DNA from: JAMOQA01 sp964420365
Lineage (GTDB): Bacteria > Acidobacteriota > Polarisedimenticolia > J045
Length of the DNA stretch: 64,000 nucleotides
Assembly: GCA_964420365.1 (NCBI GenBank)
Contig: CAYQTA010000066.1
Coordinates: 11,595 to 75,594 of the forward strand
Direction: 5' to 3'
Shown: positions 17,200 through 26,200 of the stretch, piece by piece
Layout: each line of letters begins with the position of its first letter
Position numbering within the stretch: position 1 is the first letter of the stretch
Program-made: the position numbers and the translations under genes
Notes under the pieces: generated by a model
Told to the model about the DNA's origin: nothing
Database searches by the model: none
Seen by the model: only the letters and a program-made list of their open reading frames with translations

Positions 17200-19190
17200 G
17201 CGTTCCTCGCGCGACGATCCTGCCGCTCCTCCTCCTTGCCCTCGCCCTCCCGGCGGTCGCCCGCCCTCCTCACCCGGACGCCGGGGCCGCCGTTCCCGGG
17301 TGGATCCCGGTCACCGCCCGGGTGGCCCGCCCCGCCATCCACGCCCTCGGGCCGGTCCGCCTGCGGGACCTGCCGCCGCACGTGGCGCGGCCGGGAACGC
17401 GGCCCGTCCTCGTGCCGAACGTGTTCCCCGCCCCGACCGAGATCCCGGGGAACCGGCCCGGCCGGCGGTCACCCCTCGGAGTGACGGACGACGGCGGACA
17501 GCGCCTGGTCCTGGTAGACGGTGCCGGGCCGGGCGGACCGGGAACGCTGGACGAGGCATCGATCCCGGCGATCGACGTCCGGTTCGACGGGCCGTACGAC
17601 GGGGGGGTCGCCCCGCCCGACCCGGTGATGGCACCGGGGAGCCGGCACGTGGTCGTCCTCGTCAACCTGGTGATGGCCGTCTACGACAAGCAGGGCACGC
17701 GCCTCTCCGGCCCGACGTCGCTTCGGACGTTCTTCGGCATCCCTTCGGGATTCAACGTGTTCGACCCGGTGGCGGTCCCCGACCCGTTCCGGGATCGCTT
17801 CGTCGTCGGGGTCGCCGCCCGGAATGCGGCCGACCAGGACTCCCGCATCTACCTCGCCTTCTCCGACAGCGACGACGCCACCGGTACCTGGCACCGCTTC
17901 TGGATCGACGCCGACGCGGGCCAGGACGGGAACTGGGCGGACTACCCGGCGATCGGCCTGGACCGCCTGGCCGTCTACGTGACGGCGAACATGTTCAACT
18001 CGTCGAACTCCTACCGGAACGCCACCCTCTTCATCGTCGACAAGGAAGACGGGTACGCGGGCCGGCAGCCGGACGTGACGACGATGATCGACGTTCGAAC
18101 GTCCGGGGGCGGTTCCCCCTACCGGCTTCGCCCGGCCTACGTGCCGGAGGCGACCCCGGGGGATGCCTACTTCCTGGTGTACGGAAACAACGCCTTCGCG
18201 AACAGCTTCGAGGTATTCCGCCTGACGGGGGACCGGTTCGCCAACCCGTCCCTCGCTGCCCGCTCGGTCGGGCTTCCCGGCACGTACTTCGCCCCGGGGG
18301 ACGCGGACCAGCCGGGCGACACGGGCGTCCCCACCCTGGGCGCGAACCCCTGGAACGTCTTCTGGCGAAGCGACGGAACCCTCTGGACCGCGCAGGCGAT
18401 CAGCGGGAACGGCCAGGTCGCCGTCTGGGTCCACGAGTTCGACGTCTCGGGTGAGACGCCGACCCGGCTCCGCACCTGGGAGCTCTCGGCCCCGGGGAAG
18501 GACTCGTACTTCCCCCACGTGATCCCGGACACGGAGGACGACGACTTCGCCCTGATGACGGCATTCTCCTCGGACGACACGTTCGTTACCGGCCGGTACT
18601 GGAACGTCGGGGAGGACGGCACGGTGCGGGCGGCGGAGCTGCTCGTCGAGGGATCCCGGATCAACGGCTCGGAACGGCACGGGGACTACTTCGCCATGTA
18701 CCCCGATCCCGTCGACCGCAACCGGGTCTGGATGATCGCCCAGTACATGAAGAACAGCACCTTCTCGGGCAACTCGATCGTGGCCTCCGCGCTGTTCGAG
18801 GAGGCCGCGCCACCGGCCTCCCCGCCGCCGGTCCCCGACGGGAAGGACGTCGCCGGCGAGGAGGTCCGCGTCCGGAAGAACGGGGACGGCACGGTAACGA
18901 TCACCTGGGACGCCTCCACCTGTCCCGCCCCGGGCAACCACCTCGTCTGGTACGACCTCGGAGCGATCGCCTCCTACCAGGTGACCGCCGAGACCTGTGC
19001 CATCGGGACGAGCGGCTCCTGGACCGGGAATGCTCCCGCCGGGAACGTGGCGGTGATCGTCGTCTCGGACGATGACGCCACGGTGGAGGGGTCCCACGGG
19101 CTCGACTCGGCCGGCGGCGAGCGCCCGTCGGTCTCGTCGTCGTGCGGGTTCACGACGAAGGACACGACCGGCACCTGTTCCTCCCCGTGA
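17196..19190 (+). CDS. Secreted protein of unknown function, possible beta-propeller
   Basis: 664 aa, signal peptide at residues 1-22 (LPLLLLALALPAVARPP). The mature part is rich in Asp, Gly and aromatic strands, e.g. FDGPYDGGVAPPDPVMAPG, FRDRFVVGVAARN, RIYLAFSDSDDATGTW and DGNWADYPAIGLD, a pattern common to secreted propeller-like or sialidase-like proteins. Residues about 545-664 form a separate C-terminal domain with four cysteines (EVRVRKNGDGTVTITWDAS; final CSSP), probably fibronectin- or lectin-like. I recognise no catalytic motif. Translation is coupled to the cyclophilin-like protein by a 4-bp overlap, which may assist its folding. No sorting domain was seen. Confidence 0.75.
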   Translation: MSVPRATILPLLLLALALPAVARPPHPDAGAAVPGWIPVTARVARPAIHALGPVRLRDLPPHVARPGTRPVLVPNVFPAPTEIPGNRPGRRSPLGVTDDGGQRLVLVDGAGPGGPGTLDEASIPAIDVRFDGPYDGGVAPPDPVMAPGSRHVVVLVNLVMAVYDKQGTRLSGPTSLRTFFGIPSGFNVFDPVAVPDPFRDRFVVGVAARNAADQDSRIYLAFSDSDDATGTWHRFWIDADAGQDGNWADYPAIGLDRLAVYVTANMFNSSNSYRNATLFIVDKEDGYAGRQPDVTTMIDVRTSGGGSPYRLRPAYVPEATPGDAYFLVYGNNAFANSFEVFRLTGDRFANPSLAARSVGLPGTYFAPGDADQPGDTGVPTLGANPWNVFWRSDGTLWTAQAISGNGQVAVWVHEFDVSGETPTRLRTWELSAPGKDSYFPHVIPDTEDDDFALMTAFSSDDTFVTGRYWNVGEDGTVRAAELLVEGSRINGSERHGDYFAMYPDPVDRNRVWMIAQYMKNSTFSGNSIVASALFEEAAPPASPPPVPDGKDVAGEEVRVRKNGDGTVTITWDASTCPAPGNHLVWYDLGAIASYQVTAETCAIGTSGSWTGNAPAGNVAVIVVSDDDATVEGSHGLDSAGGERPSVSSSCGFTTKDTTGTCSSP

Positions 19191-19196
19191 CCGGGG

Positions 19197-19202
19197 TATC
19201 CT
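19197..19202 (+). promoter_or_regulatory. Candidate -10 box (TATCCT) for fetAB
   Basis: TATCCT lies 31 bp before the GTG at 19234, right after the stop of the preceding gene. No -35 match was found at 16-18 bp. Confidence 0.25.
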
Positions 19203-19233
19203 TGGCGTCCCTGCCGCAGCGCGGAGATCGCCG

Positions 19234-19905
19234 GTGAACCCCTGGTTCCTTTGCGGGCCGCTCTCCGCCCGCCTCGAGGACGGGCGCATCCTGTACGACG
19301 GCGTGACCGTGCGCCTCGCCGAAGGGGAGTTCGTGCTCCTCGAGGGCCCATCCGGGACCGGCAAGACGACCCTCCTCCGCGCGATCGCGGGGCTGGACCC
19401 GGCCGGGGGCGCGGAGCGGATCCTGGCGGGGCGGCCGTTCCCCGGCCCCGCGTTGCCCGCATGGCGGGCCCGGGTCACGTGGCTCGCCCAGGACGCACCG
19501 ATGCTGCCGGGGCCCGTCCGGGAGAACCTCGCCTTTCCCTTCCGACACCGCGTCGGCCGGGAACGGCGTCTCGACGAGGCGCGGGCCCGCGAGCTGCTCG
19601 CGACGGTGGGCCTCGGGAGCCTCCCGTGGGACCGGGACGCGCGCGATCTCTCCGGGGGGGAGCGGCACCGCCTCGCCCTGGTCCGGGGGATGCTCTGGGA
19701 TCCCCCGGTGCTCCTGGCGGACGAGCCGTTCACCGGCCTCGACCCGGTGCGGGCCCGGGCCTGCCGGGACCTGCTCGCCGCCTGGGCGCGGCGGCCGGGG
19801 CACGCCGCCCTCGTCGTCCTCCACGACCCGGACCTGGGCCGGGGCGCCGACCGCCGCCTGGTCCTCGGCGAGGGCCGCCTGCACGAGAAAGGAACGCCGG
19901 CATGA
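19234..19905 (+). CDS. fetA: ABC transporter ATP-binding protein, FetA (YbbL)-like
   Basis: 223 aa, one ATPase domain. Walker A is GPSGTGKTT (about 40-48), the Q-loop WLAQDAPML, the signature LSGGERHRLALVRG (about 134), Walker B VLLADEPFTGLDP (about 153) and the switch His in VVLHDPDLG. It is followed by a YbbM-type permease with a 4-bp ATGA overlap, which is the FetAB arrangement implicated in iron export and oxidative-stress resistance in E. coli. GTG start was taken because the ORF upstream is the reverse shadow of the neighbouring gene and alignment of the domain begins here. Confidence 0.85.
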   Translation: MNPWFLCGPLSARLEDGRILYDGVTVRLAEGEFVLLEGPSGTGKTTLLRAIAGLDPAGGAERILAGRPFPGPALPAWRARVTWLAQDAPMLPGPVRENLAFPFRHRVGRERRLDEARARELLATVGLGSLPWDRDARDLSGGERHRLALVRGMLWDPPVLLADEPFTGLDPVRARACRDLLAAWARRPGHAALVVLHDPDLGRGADRRLVLGEGRLHEKGTPA

Positions 19906-20702
19906 TCCACCTCGGTCCCCTGGACGTGCTGGTGGCCACCGGGCTCGTCCTGCTGGCCGGCGGGATCTCCCTCGCCCTGCGACTCGGAATCGAGCGCCGC
20001 CTCGCCTGGGTCTCCCTGCGGACCGTGGTCCAGCTCGGCCTGCTCGGTCTCGTTCTCGAGAAGATCTTCGCCCTCGAGCACCCGGCCTTGATCCTCGGGA
20101 TGCTCCTCGCGATGACCGGCTTCGCCGCCCGCGAGGCGGTCGCCCGCAGCTCCCGCCGCTACCCCTGGATCCACCTGGACGCGTGGCTGGCGATCGCCGT
20201 CGCGGCATTCGTCGTCGGCGGGATCGTCACCCAGGTCGTCGTCGGAGCCCGGCCCTGGTACTCCCCGCGGTACGTGATCCCCCTGGTCGGCATGATCCTC
20301 GGGAACTCTCTCACGGGGATCTCCCTCTGCCTCGACCGGTTCCTCGAGCACCTGGACGCGCGCCGGGGAGAGATCGAGCTGCGGCTGGCCTTCGGAGCGA
20401 CCCGCCGGGAAGCCCTTGCCGACGCGATGCGGGCTTCCGTGCGCACCGGCCTCGTCCCGATCATGAACGCGATGGCCGCCGCGGGAATCGTCTCCCTGCC
20501 CGGCATGATGACCGGCCAGATCGTGGCGGGGGCCCCGCCGCTCCAGGCGGTCGCCTACCAGGTGGTCGTCATGTTCATGCTGGCCGCGGCCGGCGCCCTC
20601 GGCGCGATGATCGCGGCCGTGCTCGTCGTCCTCCGGCGCACCCGGCCCGACGGCTCCCTGCGGCGGGACCGCATCGGCAACGAGGGGCGCTCCCGGGCGT
20701 AG
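19902..20702 (+). CDS. fetB: ABC transporter permease, FetB (YbbM/UPF0014)-like
   Basis: 266 aa with about seven membrane helices. UPF0014 hallmarks are visible: LRTVVQLGLLGLVLEKIF (about 41-58), YVIPLVGMILGNSLTGISL (about 126-144), ELRLAFGATRREALADAMRASVRTGLVPIMNAMAAAGIVSLPGMMTGQI (about 165-212). The last stretch is the cytoplasmic coupling helix and metal-transport core of the family. With the overlapping ATPase gene it should form an inner-membrane exporter, probably for iron. The assignment rests on family motifs and gene order. Confidence 0.88.
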   Translation: MIHLGPLDVLVATGLVLLAGGISLALRLGIERRLAWVSLRTVVQLGLLGLVLEKIFALEHPALILGMLLAMTGFAAREAVARSSRRYPWIHLDAWLAIAVAAFVVGGIVTQVVVGARPWYSPRYVIPLVGMILGNSLTGISLCLDRFLEHLDARRGEIELRLAFGATRREALADAMRASVRTGLVPIMNAMAAAGIVSLPGMMTGQIVAGAPPLQAVAYQVVVMFMLAAAGALGAMIAAVLVVLRRTRPDGSLRRDRIGNEGRSRA

Positions 20703-20743
20703 ACTTTCCCCGGGGACCCCTTCCGGGTCCCGGAGGTGACGCG

Positions 20744-21034
20744 ATGACGGCAGGTGCCGGAGCAGGCGGAGGAGCGGCCGCGGCCGCGGCGGCCGTGATC
20801 CAGGCGATCCGGGCGTCCGGGGTGATCGTCCGGGTGGACGAGCGGGAGTTCCGGGCGATCCTCGAGCGGCAGGAGGCGCCGGTGGTCGTCACCGCCCCGG
20901 CGGGATTTCTCGGGCGGAAGCGGGCCTGGATGACGCCGTACCGGGGCCTCGCCTTCCACTGCGTGACCGGCGGGGAGATACCCCTCCCGGGCACCGCCGA
21001 GGTGATCGCGGCGAAGAAGCTCTGGGTCCCCTGA
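20744..21034 (+). CDS. Small conserved protein of unknown function
   Basis: 96 aa with GGAGGTGAC upstream of the ATG. After an Ala/Gly-rich N-terminus (residues 3-18) it reads VIQAIRASGVIVRVDEREFRAIL, then beta-rich VVVTAPAGFL and ends EVIAAKKLWVP. I recall similar small proteins annotated only as hypothetical in several phyla; I know no function. The pattern suggests a compact alpha/beta fold, cytoplasmic, with no metal motif. A TAGACT hexamer at 20700-20705, overlapping the fetB stop, is a possible -10, so it may be transcribed alone. It ends 9 bp from the convergent peroxiredoxin gene. Confidence 0.65.
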   Translation: MTAGAGAGGGAAAAAAAVIQAIRASGVIVRVDEREFRAILERQEAPVVVTAPAGFLGRKRAWMTPYRGLAFHCVTGGEIPLPGTAEVIAAKKLWVP

Positions 21035-21043
21035 GGGAGCCCG

Positions 21044-21529
21044 TCAGTCGCCGGCCAGCAGCTCGTCCAGCTTCGCGAGCACCTTCTCCGCGTGCCCCGC
21101 GGCCCGGACGTTCCGCCACTGCCAGGCCACCTTTCCCTGCGGATCGACCAGGACGGTCGAGCGGATCGTCCCCTCGTACTCCTTCCCGTACCGCTTCTTG
21201 ACGCCCCAGGCCCCGTACTTCTCCATCACCCGGTGGCCCGGGTCCGACAGGAGCGGAATCCCGAGACCGTGCTTCTCGGCAAACCGGCAGTGGCTCTCGA
21301 GGGAATCGGTGCTGCAGCCGAGCACGACCGCGCCCCGCTTCCGAAACTCCGGCAGCAGGCGGGTGAACTCGACCGCCTCGGTCGTGCACCCGGAGGTGTT
21401 GTCCCGGGGGTAGAAGTAGAGCACGACCCACCTCCCGGCGAGATCCCGGAGTGCCACCTTCGACCCGTCGTGGGCCGGCAGGGTGAAGCGCGGGGCCCGC
21501 TTGCCGACCTCGATCCTCGACTCGGCCAT
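21044..21529 (-). CDS. bcp: Thiol peroxidase, Bcp/PrxQ family
   Basis: 161 aa, a complete AhpC/TSA fold. The peroxidatic cysteine is C48 in YPRDNTSGCTTEAVEF. The resolving cysteine found five residues later in E. coli Bcp is Val here, so the enzyme is 1-Cys-like or uses another partner (a second Cys lies near 72 in VLGCSTDS). KKRYGKEYEGTIRSTVLVDPQGKV near 115-138 is typical. It reduces hydrogen and organic peroxides in the cytoplasm using thioredoxin. The ATG at 21529 has GGGAAGGGAGG upstream. Confidence 0.92.
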   Translation of the reverse strand: MAESRIEVGKRAPRFTLPAHDGSKVALRDLAGRWVVLYFYPRDNTSGCTTEAVEFTRLLPEFRKRGAVVLGCSTDSLESHCRFAEKHGLGIPLLSDPGHRVMEKYGAWGVKKRYGKEYEGTIRSTVLVDPQGKVAWQWRNVRAAGHAEKVLAKLDELLAGD

Positions 21530-21563
21530 GGCAACCTCCCTTCCCCGTCCGGCGGGGACGGGA

Positions 21564-21592
21564 AGGATAACCCGGGGATGCACTCCCGTCAG
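21564..21592 (-). promoter_or_regulatory. Sigma-70-type promoter for bcp
   Basis: On the minus strand CTGACG (21592-21587), 17-bp spacer, TATCCT (21569-21564), 35 bp before the ATG. The -35 overlaps the last codons of the alcohol dehydrogenase gene. Confidence 0.45.
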
Positions 21593-22593
21593 CCGACCAG
21601 CAGGTCCTCGTCGACGACGACGACCGCCGCCCCGTCGAAGCGACCCGCCCGCAGGTCGTCGAGCGCCTGCCCGGCCTTCTCGAGGGGATACGGAACCGGC
21701 CTGGTCCGGACCGGGACCCGGGGGGCCAGGGACAGGAACTCGATCCCGTCCCGCCGGGTCAGGTTCGCCACGGAGACGATCTCCCGCTCCTCCCAGAGGA
21801 TCTCGTAGGGGAAGGACGGGATGTCCGACATGTAGATCCCGCCGCAGACCACCCGGCCGCCCTTTCGCACGTCCCGCAGCGCCTTCGGCAGGAGGGCTCC
21901 CACCGGGGCGAAGAGGATCGCGGCGTCCAGCGGCTCCGGGCCGGGCTGGTCGGACCCTCCGGCCCACTCCGCCCCCATCTCCCGGGCGAAGGCGGCCCCC
22001 CGGTCGTCCCCCGGCCGGACGAAGGCGAAGACCCGCTTCCCCTCGTACCGGGCGACCTGGCAGATGATGTGGGCGGCCGCGCCGAACCCGTAGAACCCGA
22101 TGGTCTCCGCGTCCCCGGTGAACCGGTACGACCGGTACCCGATCAGGCCCGCGCAGAGGAGCGGGGCCGCCTGGAGGTCCGGGTAGTCTCCCGGGATCGG
22201 GAAGGCGTACCGGTGGTCGGCCACCGTGTACTCGGCGAATCCCCCGTCCAGGTGGTAGCCGGTGAACCGCGCCCGGTCACACAGGTTCTCCCGGCCGGAC
22301 CGGCAGTAACGGCACTCGCCGCAGGTCCACCCGAGCCAGGGGATCCCCACCCGGTCGCCGACCGCGAAGCCGGACACTCCCTCCCCGATCGCCGTCACGT
22401 GGCCGACGACCTGGTGCCCGAGCACGAGGGGAAGCTTCGGGTCGGGCAGTTCCCCGTCGACGACGTGCAGGTCCGTGCGGCAGACGCCGCAGGCGTGGAC
22501 CCTCACCTGGACCTGCCCGGGGCCGGGCTCCGGCACCGGGATGTCCGCGGCCCGCAGGGGCTTGCCGGGCCCGTCGAAGAGCATCGCGCGCAT
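21589..22593 (-). CDS. Zinc-dependent alcohol dehydrogenase (AdhA/propanol-preferring type)
   Basis: 334 aa, medium-chain dehydrogenase. Catalytic zinc ligands sit in CGVCRTDLH (C36) and GHQVVG, and structural zinc in CGECRYCRSGRENLC (four cysteines, about 91-105). The cofactor site reads FYGFGAAAH near 170 instead of the usual GxGxxG, as in the AdhA/YjgB-like NAD(P)-dependent branch. It oxidises or reduces small alcohols and aldehydes in the cytoplasm. Start at 22593 is preceded by GGGGGAGG. It is transcribed away from the hemerythrin gene. Confidence 0.88.
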   Translation of the reverse strand: MRAMLFDGPGKPLRAADIPVPEPGPGQVQVRVHACGVCRTDLHVVDGELPDPKLPLVLGHQVVGHVTAIGEGVSGFAVGDRVGIPWLGWTCGECRYCRSGRENLCDRARFTGYHLDGGFAEYTVADHRYAFPIPGDYPDLQAAPLLCAGLIGYRSYRFTGDAETIGFYGFGAAAHIICQVARYEGKRVFAFVRPGDDRGAAFAREMGAEWAGGSDQPGPEPLDAAILFAPVGALLPKALRDVRKGGRVVCGGIYMSDIPSFPYEILWEEREIVSVANLTRRDGIEFLSLAPRVPVRTRPVPYPLEKAGQALDDLRAGRFDGAAVVVVDEDLLVG

Positions 22594-22634
22594 CGTGCCA
22601 CCTCCCCCGGCCCCGCTTCCCGGGGCCGGACACC

Positions 22635-22663
22635 AGTCTGCCCCCGGCCGTCGGCCGGGACAA
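22635..22663 (-). promoter_or_regulatory. Promoter candidate for the alcohol dehydrogenase
   Basis: Minus-strand TTGTCC (22663-22658), 17-bp spacer, CAGACT (22640-22635), 42 bp before the ATG. Spacing is ideal; the -10 is a moderate match. Confidence 0.35.
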
Positions 22664-22686
22664 CGCGCGGGGCCGGGCGGACTGGA

Positions 22687-22704
22687 CGACCGGCGATCCG
22701 GTCG
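22687..22704. promoter_or_regulatory. Palindrome in the divergent adh/hemerythrin spacer
   Basis: CGACCGG-CGAT-CCGGTCG, a perfect 7-bp inverted repeat, lies 53 bp before the hemerythrin start and upstream of the adh promoter candidate. It could be an operator for a dimeric regulator. In DNA this G+C-rich such a palindrome can arise by chance. Confidence 0.25.
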
Positions 22705-22757
22705 CCAGATTGTCCCCGGGGGCACGGCATCGCCGGGCACCCGGGAGGAAACAGCGC

Positions 22758-23165
22758 ATGGCCTTCATGGAATGGACGCCGGAGTTCAGCGTCGGCAACG
22801 AGGAGATCGACTCCCAGCACCAGCGGCTGGTCGGGCTGGTCAACCAGCTCCACGATGCGATGGTGGAGGGCGTGGTCGCCGAGCGGCTCGGGGAGTTCCT
22901 GGTCGAGCTGGTCGAGTACACCAAGTACCATTTCTCGACCGAGGAACGCCTCTTCGAGGAACGGGGCTACCCTGCCCGCGACGAGCACGTCGCCGAGCAC
23001 CAGGACTTCGTCTCGCGGCTCCTCGAGTACATGGAGGCGTACAACGAGGGCAACGCCGCGATCTCGGTCGGGATGCTCCAGTTCCTCCGCGGGTGGATCC
23101 TTCACCACATCCGGGAGGTCGACCGCCAGTACGCCCCGTACCTGTTCGGCGTGACCGTCGGTTGA
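22758..23165 (+). CDS. Bacteriohemerythrin
   Basis: 135 aa, a single hemerythrin domain. Expected di-iron ligands are present: H21 (DSQHQRL), H58 and E62 (YHFSTEE), H77 and H81 (EHVAEH), H116/H117 and D122 (HHIREVD). Such proteins bind O2 reversibly and act as oxygen stores, sensors or iron reservoirs in microaerophiles. The ATG at 22758 follows GGGAGGAAAC. It is monocistronic and ends before the shared hairpin at 23192-23219. Confidence 0.94.
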   Translation: MAFMEWTPEFSVGNEEIDSQHQRLVGLVNQLHDAMVEGVVAERLGEFLVELVEYTKYHFSTEERLFEERGYPARDEHVAEHQDFVSRLLEYMEAYNEGNAAISVGMLQFLRGWILHHIREVDRQYAPYLFGVTVG

Positions 23166-23191
23166 TCCGGCCGGACGACCCGGAATGAAGA

Positions 23192-23219
23192 GCGGGGAGG
23201 CCCCGGAGGGCCTCCCCGC
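23192..23219 (-). terminator. Strong hairpin between convergent hemerythrin and protease genes
   Basis: Bases 23192-23203 and 23208-23219 form a perfect 12-bp stem with a CGGA loop. On the minus strand the stem is followed by TCTTCATTCC, so it best serves as an intrinsic terminator of the long protease gene. It may also stop hemerythrin transcripts from the other side. Confidence 0.7.
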
Positions 23220-23241
23220 GCCGCGTTCCCGGACGGCCCGG

Positions 23242-26200
23242 TCAGCGTCCGTAATGGCCCCACGGGCCGACGCCGTCCGGTCCCTCCCCGACGACGATCC
23301 AGCAGCGGTAGGTCCCGCCGGACGTGTCCCGGAAGGTATTGTCCGTCGCGTCGTCGTCCTCGGATGTCACGTCGGTGAAGTTCTCCGCCGCCGACGGGTC
23401 GGACGACCGCCAGACCTGGTAGGTGAGACAGAGCGGATCGCTCCACCACTCCAGCACGACCGCGTCCCCGTCCTTCGTCACCGACGTGATGGTGACCTCG
23501 CCGGGCACGCCGCAGGCCGAGTCGTCGCAGACCTGCTCCGTCGACTGGACGACGATGTCGTCGACCCACCAGCCGGTTCGGCTCGACGACGCGTCGCAGG
23601 CGTAGTGCCAGCGGAACTTCACCGTCTTCCCGCTCCACGCGGAGAGGTCGACGACCACGTGCTTCCAGTCGGTGTACTCGCCGGTCCAGCCCTCCCGGTC
23701 CCTGAGTGGCCCCCCGGAGAAGCTCCGGTCGTAGCCGCCCTCCGTGATGCTCGGCCCGAGGTCGGTCCAGGTGGCGCCCCCATCGTCGCTGATCTCGAGG
23801 ACGCCCCCGTCGTACCCGCTCTCCGAGTCCATGAAGTGCCAGAACTCGAGGGTGGCACCGTCCGCCAGCGTGTACTCCCGGCTGTAGAGGCTGTCTTCCT
23901 TGGTGGAGTCCACGTCGGAGACGAACCACGCGTACGCCCCGCCGGAGGTGTGGTTCTTCGTGGTCACCACGCCCCAGTCGTCGGTCCCCTGGCTCGCCGA
24001 GTGGGACCACCCCTCGGGCTCGGCCCCGCCGTGCTCGAGGTCCTCGGTCTCCTCCTGCGGCTGGTCGTCGACCTCGAGCACGTCGTCGAAGCCATCCTGC
24101 CAGGTACCCTCCGTGGCCGTCATGTCGACCGTGAAGTGGGCGTTCTCCATGCACGAGACGGCCCCCGTCTCGACCCGGAACCGGGCCGTCGTCTCCTGCT
24201 GGAACGGGATCGTCCCGAGATCGACCGGGTTGTTCAGGACGGCGACCTTCGCGCTGGACGACAGGGTCGCGGTCACGCCCGTGGCGTCGCCCCAGCCCTC
24301 GTTCCGGATCGTCACCTCGTACCAGACGGTCTCGCCGACGTCGGCGTGGCCGTCCGGGTCGCAGGCGTCGCCGTCGTCGACGGCGTGCCCGGTGACGACG
24401 AGGTTCGGGATCTCCTCGGCCTTGTCGCCGCAGATCTCGAGGCGCCAGTTGTTCAGCGTGCCGGTGTCGCCCCCGGCATGATCCTCGACGATCAGCTTCC
24501 AGGTCCCCCAGGCGTTTTCCCCGTTGAACTTGTCGAGGGACTCGGCCGGCTGGGTCTCCGTGTCGTACCAGGTGACGATGTCGTCGTCGCTGCCGCCCGT
24601 CCGGTCGTGGAGGACGACCCGCGTGCCGGCGGGAGACTGGACGATCACCCGCAGGTCCCCGATGTAGGTGTGGGAGATGTCGACGTAGACGTTCACCTCG
24701 CCGATGATGATCTTGTTCGGGTAGTCGAGGGTGCTCTCGACGGTCGAGTTGTCCTCGATGTCCTTCGGCACGTCGGTCGAGAAGTCCGACTTGGCGCACG
24801 ATGAGATCATCACGTCGAACGTCAGCACCCAGTCGGTGTTCGAGCCGGACTCGTGGACCGTCAGGGTGAAGGTCACCGGCTGCTGGTCGGGAGCATCCTC
24901 GGCGACGGAGAACCGGAACGGCGGCGGGGAGTTCGGCTGCACCTTGCCGGCCTCGATGTCCGGCCAGTCCGCCTCGTCCTGGAGGATCGTGATGTACTGG
25001 GAGTCGCACGTCAGCGTGCCGTGGATCCCCGTCGCGTCCTTGTGGCCCTGGTTCGCCAGGTAGACCGTCATGTCGACGGTCTCCCCCGGGCCGGCCACGC
25101 CGTTGCCGTTCCCCCCCTCGCTGTCGTCGATGTCGTAGTGATCAACGTCGAGCTGGACCGCCGCGATCCGCTCGCTGAACGACGTCGTCCCGGAAGACCC
25201 GTCCGAGGCGTGCCAGTCGAGCTCGAACCCCATCAGCGACCAGTCCGGCACCCCCTCGAGGACCCGCACCCGGTAGTGGTCCGGCAGGCTCGTCCCCTGC
25301 TCGTGGGGCTGCAGGTCGGGGAAGTCGGCCCTGTCGTCGATGATCTCGCAGAGCCCCGGCGTGGTCGTCCGGAGCTGGCCCCACAGCCCGGTCCCCGGCT
25401 GCTCGCCCACGTTCTCCACCGTGACCGGCATGACGAACGTCTCGCCGGGATTGGCCACCCCGTCCCCGTCACCGCCGTCGCTGTCGTCGACCTCGTGGGA
25501 GCGGTGGACGAGCCACGGCGAGTCCGGGGAGATCACCTGGGTCGACCCGAGGTGCGGCCGGAAGTCGTGCTTCGTCACGGTGACCAGCATCTCGCCGACC
25601 TGCTGCGGCGCGGGGTCGAGGGTCAACGTGACCTCGCCGGAGGAGTCGGTGTAGCCGGACTCGAAGACCCCCTCGTCCTCCTTCTGCACGGCGACCAGGG
25701 CACCTTCCACCGGCTGCCCGTTGTAGCTGACCGTCACCGTGAAGTGGCTCTCCCCGATCGGCAGGCTGTCGTCGTAGGAAACGTCCCAGTCCCGCGGGGC
25801 CCGGGTCCAGAGCGAGAGGGAGGGCTCCGCCAGGAGGTTGTACATCTCGAAGTAGTACTGGACCGTGCCGGTGTCGCCGTAGTGGTCGTAGAGGTCCATC
25901 TTGGCCAGGCGGTTGATCGTCGCGATCGCCGGCGTGTCGTCCATCGGGAACGTGTGCGTGTGCAGGCGGCGCTGGTAGTAGTCGTCCTCGTCCCAGTACG
26001 AGCTGTTCGAGGCGCCGAGGAAGGCGATGGCACCCTTGTGGGCGAGCTTCTGCCAGGTCTCGCCGAAGCACTCGTCCCGGTTCAGCGTCCCGGTGACGCA
26101 GGCGTTCGAGATGACGAACGGGTACATCCCGTCGTTCGTGTTGCTGCGCACGTCGTCCTGGTCGTACCCGCCGTGGTCGGTCGGGCCCTGCCAGCTCGTC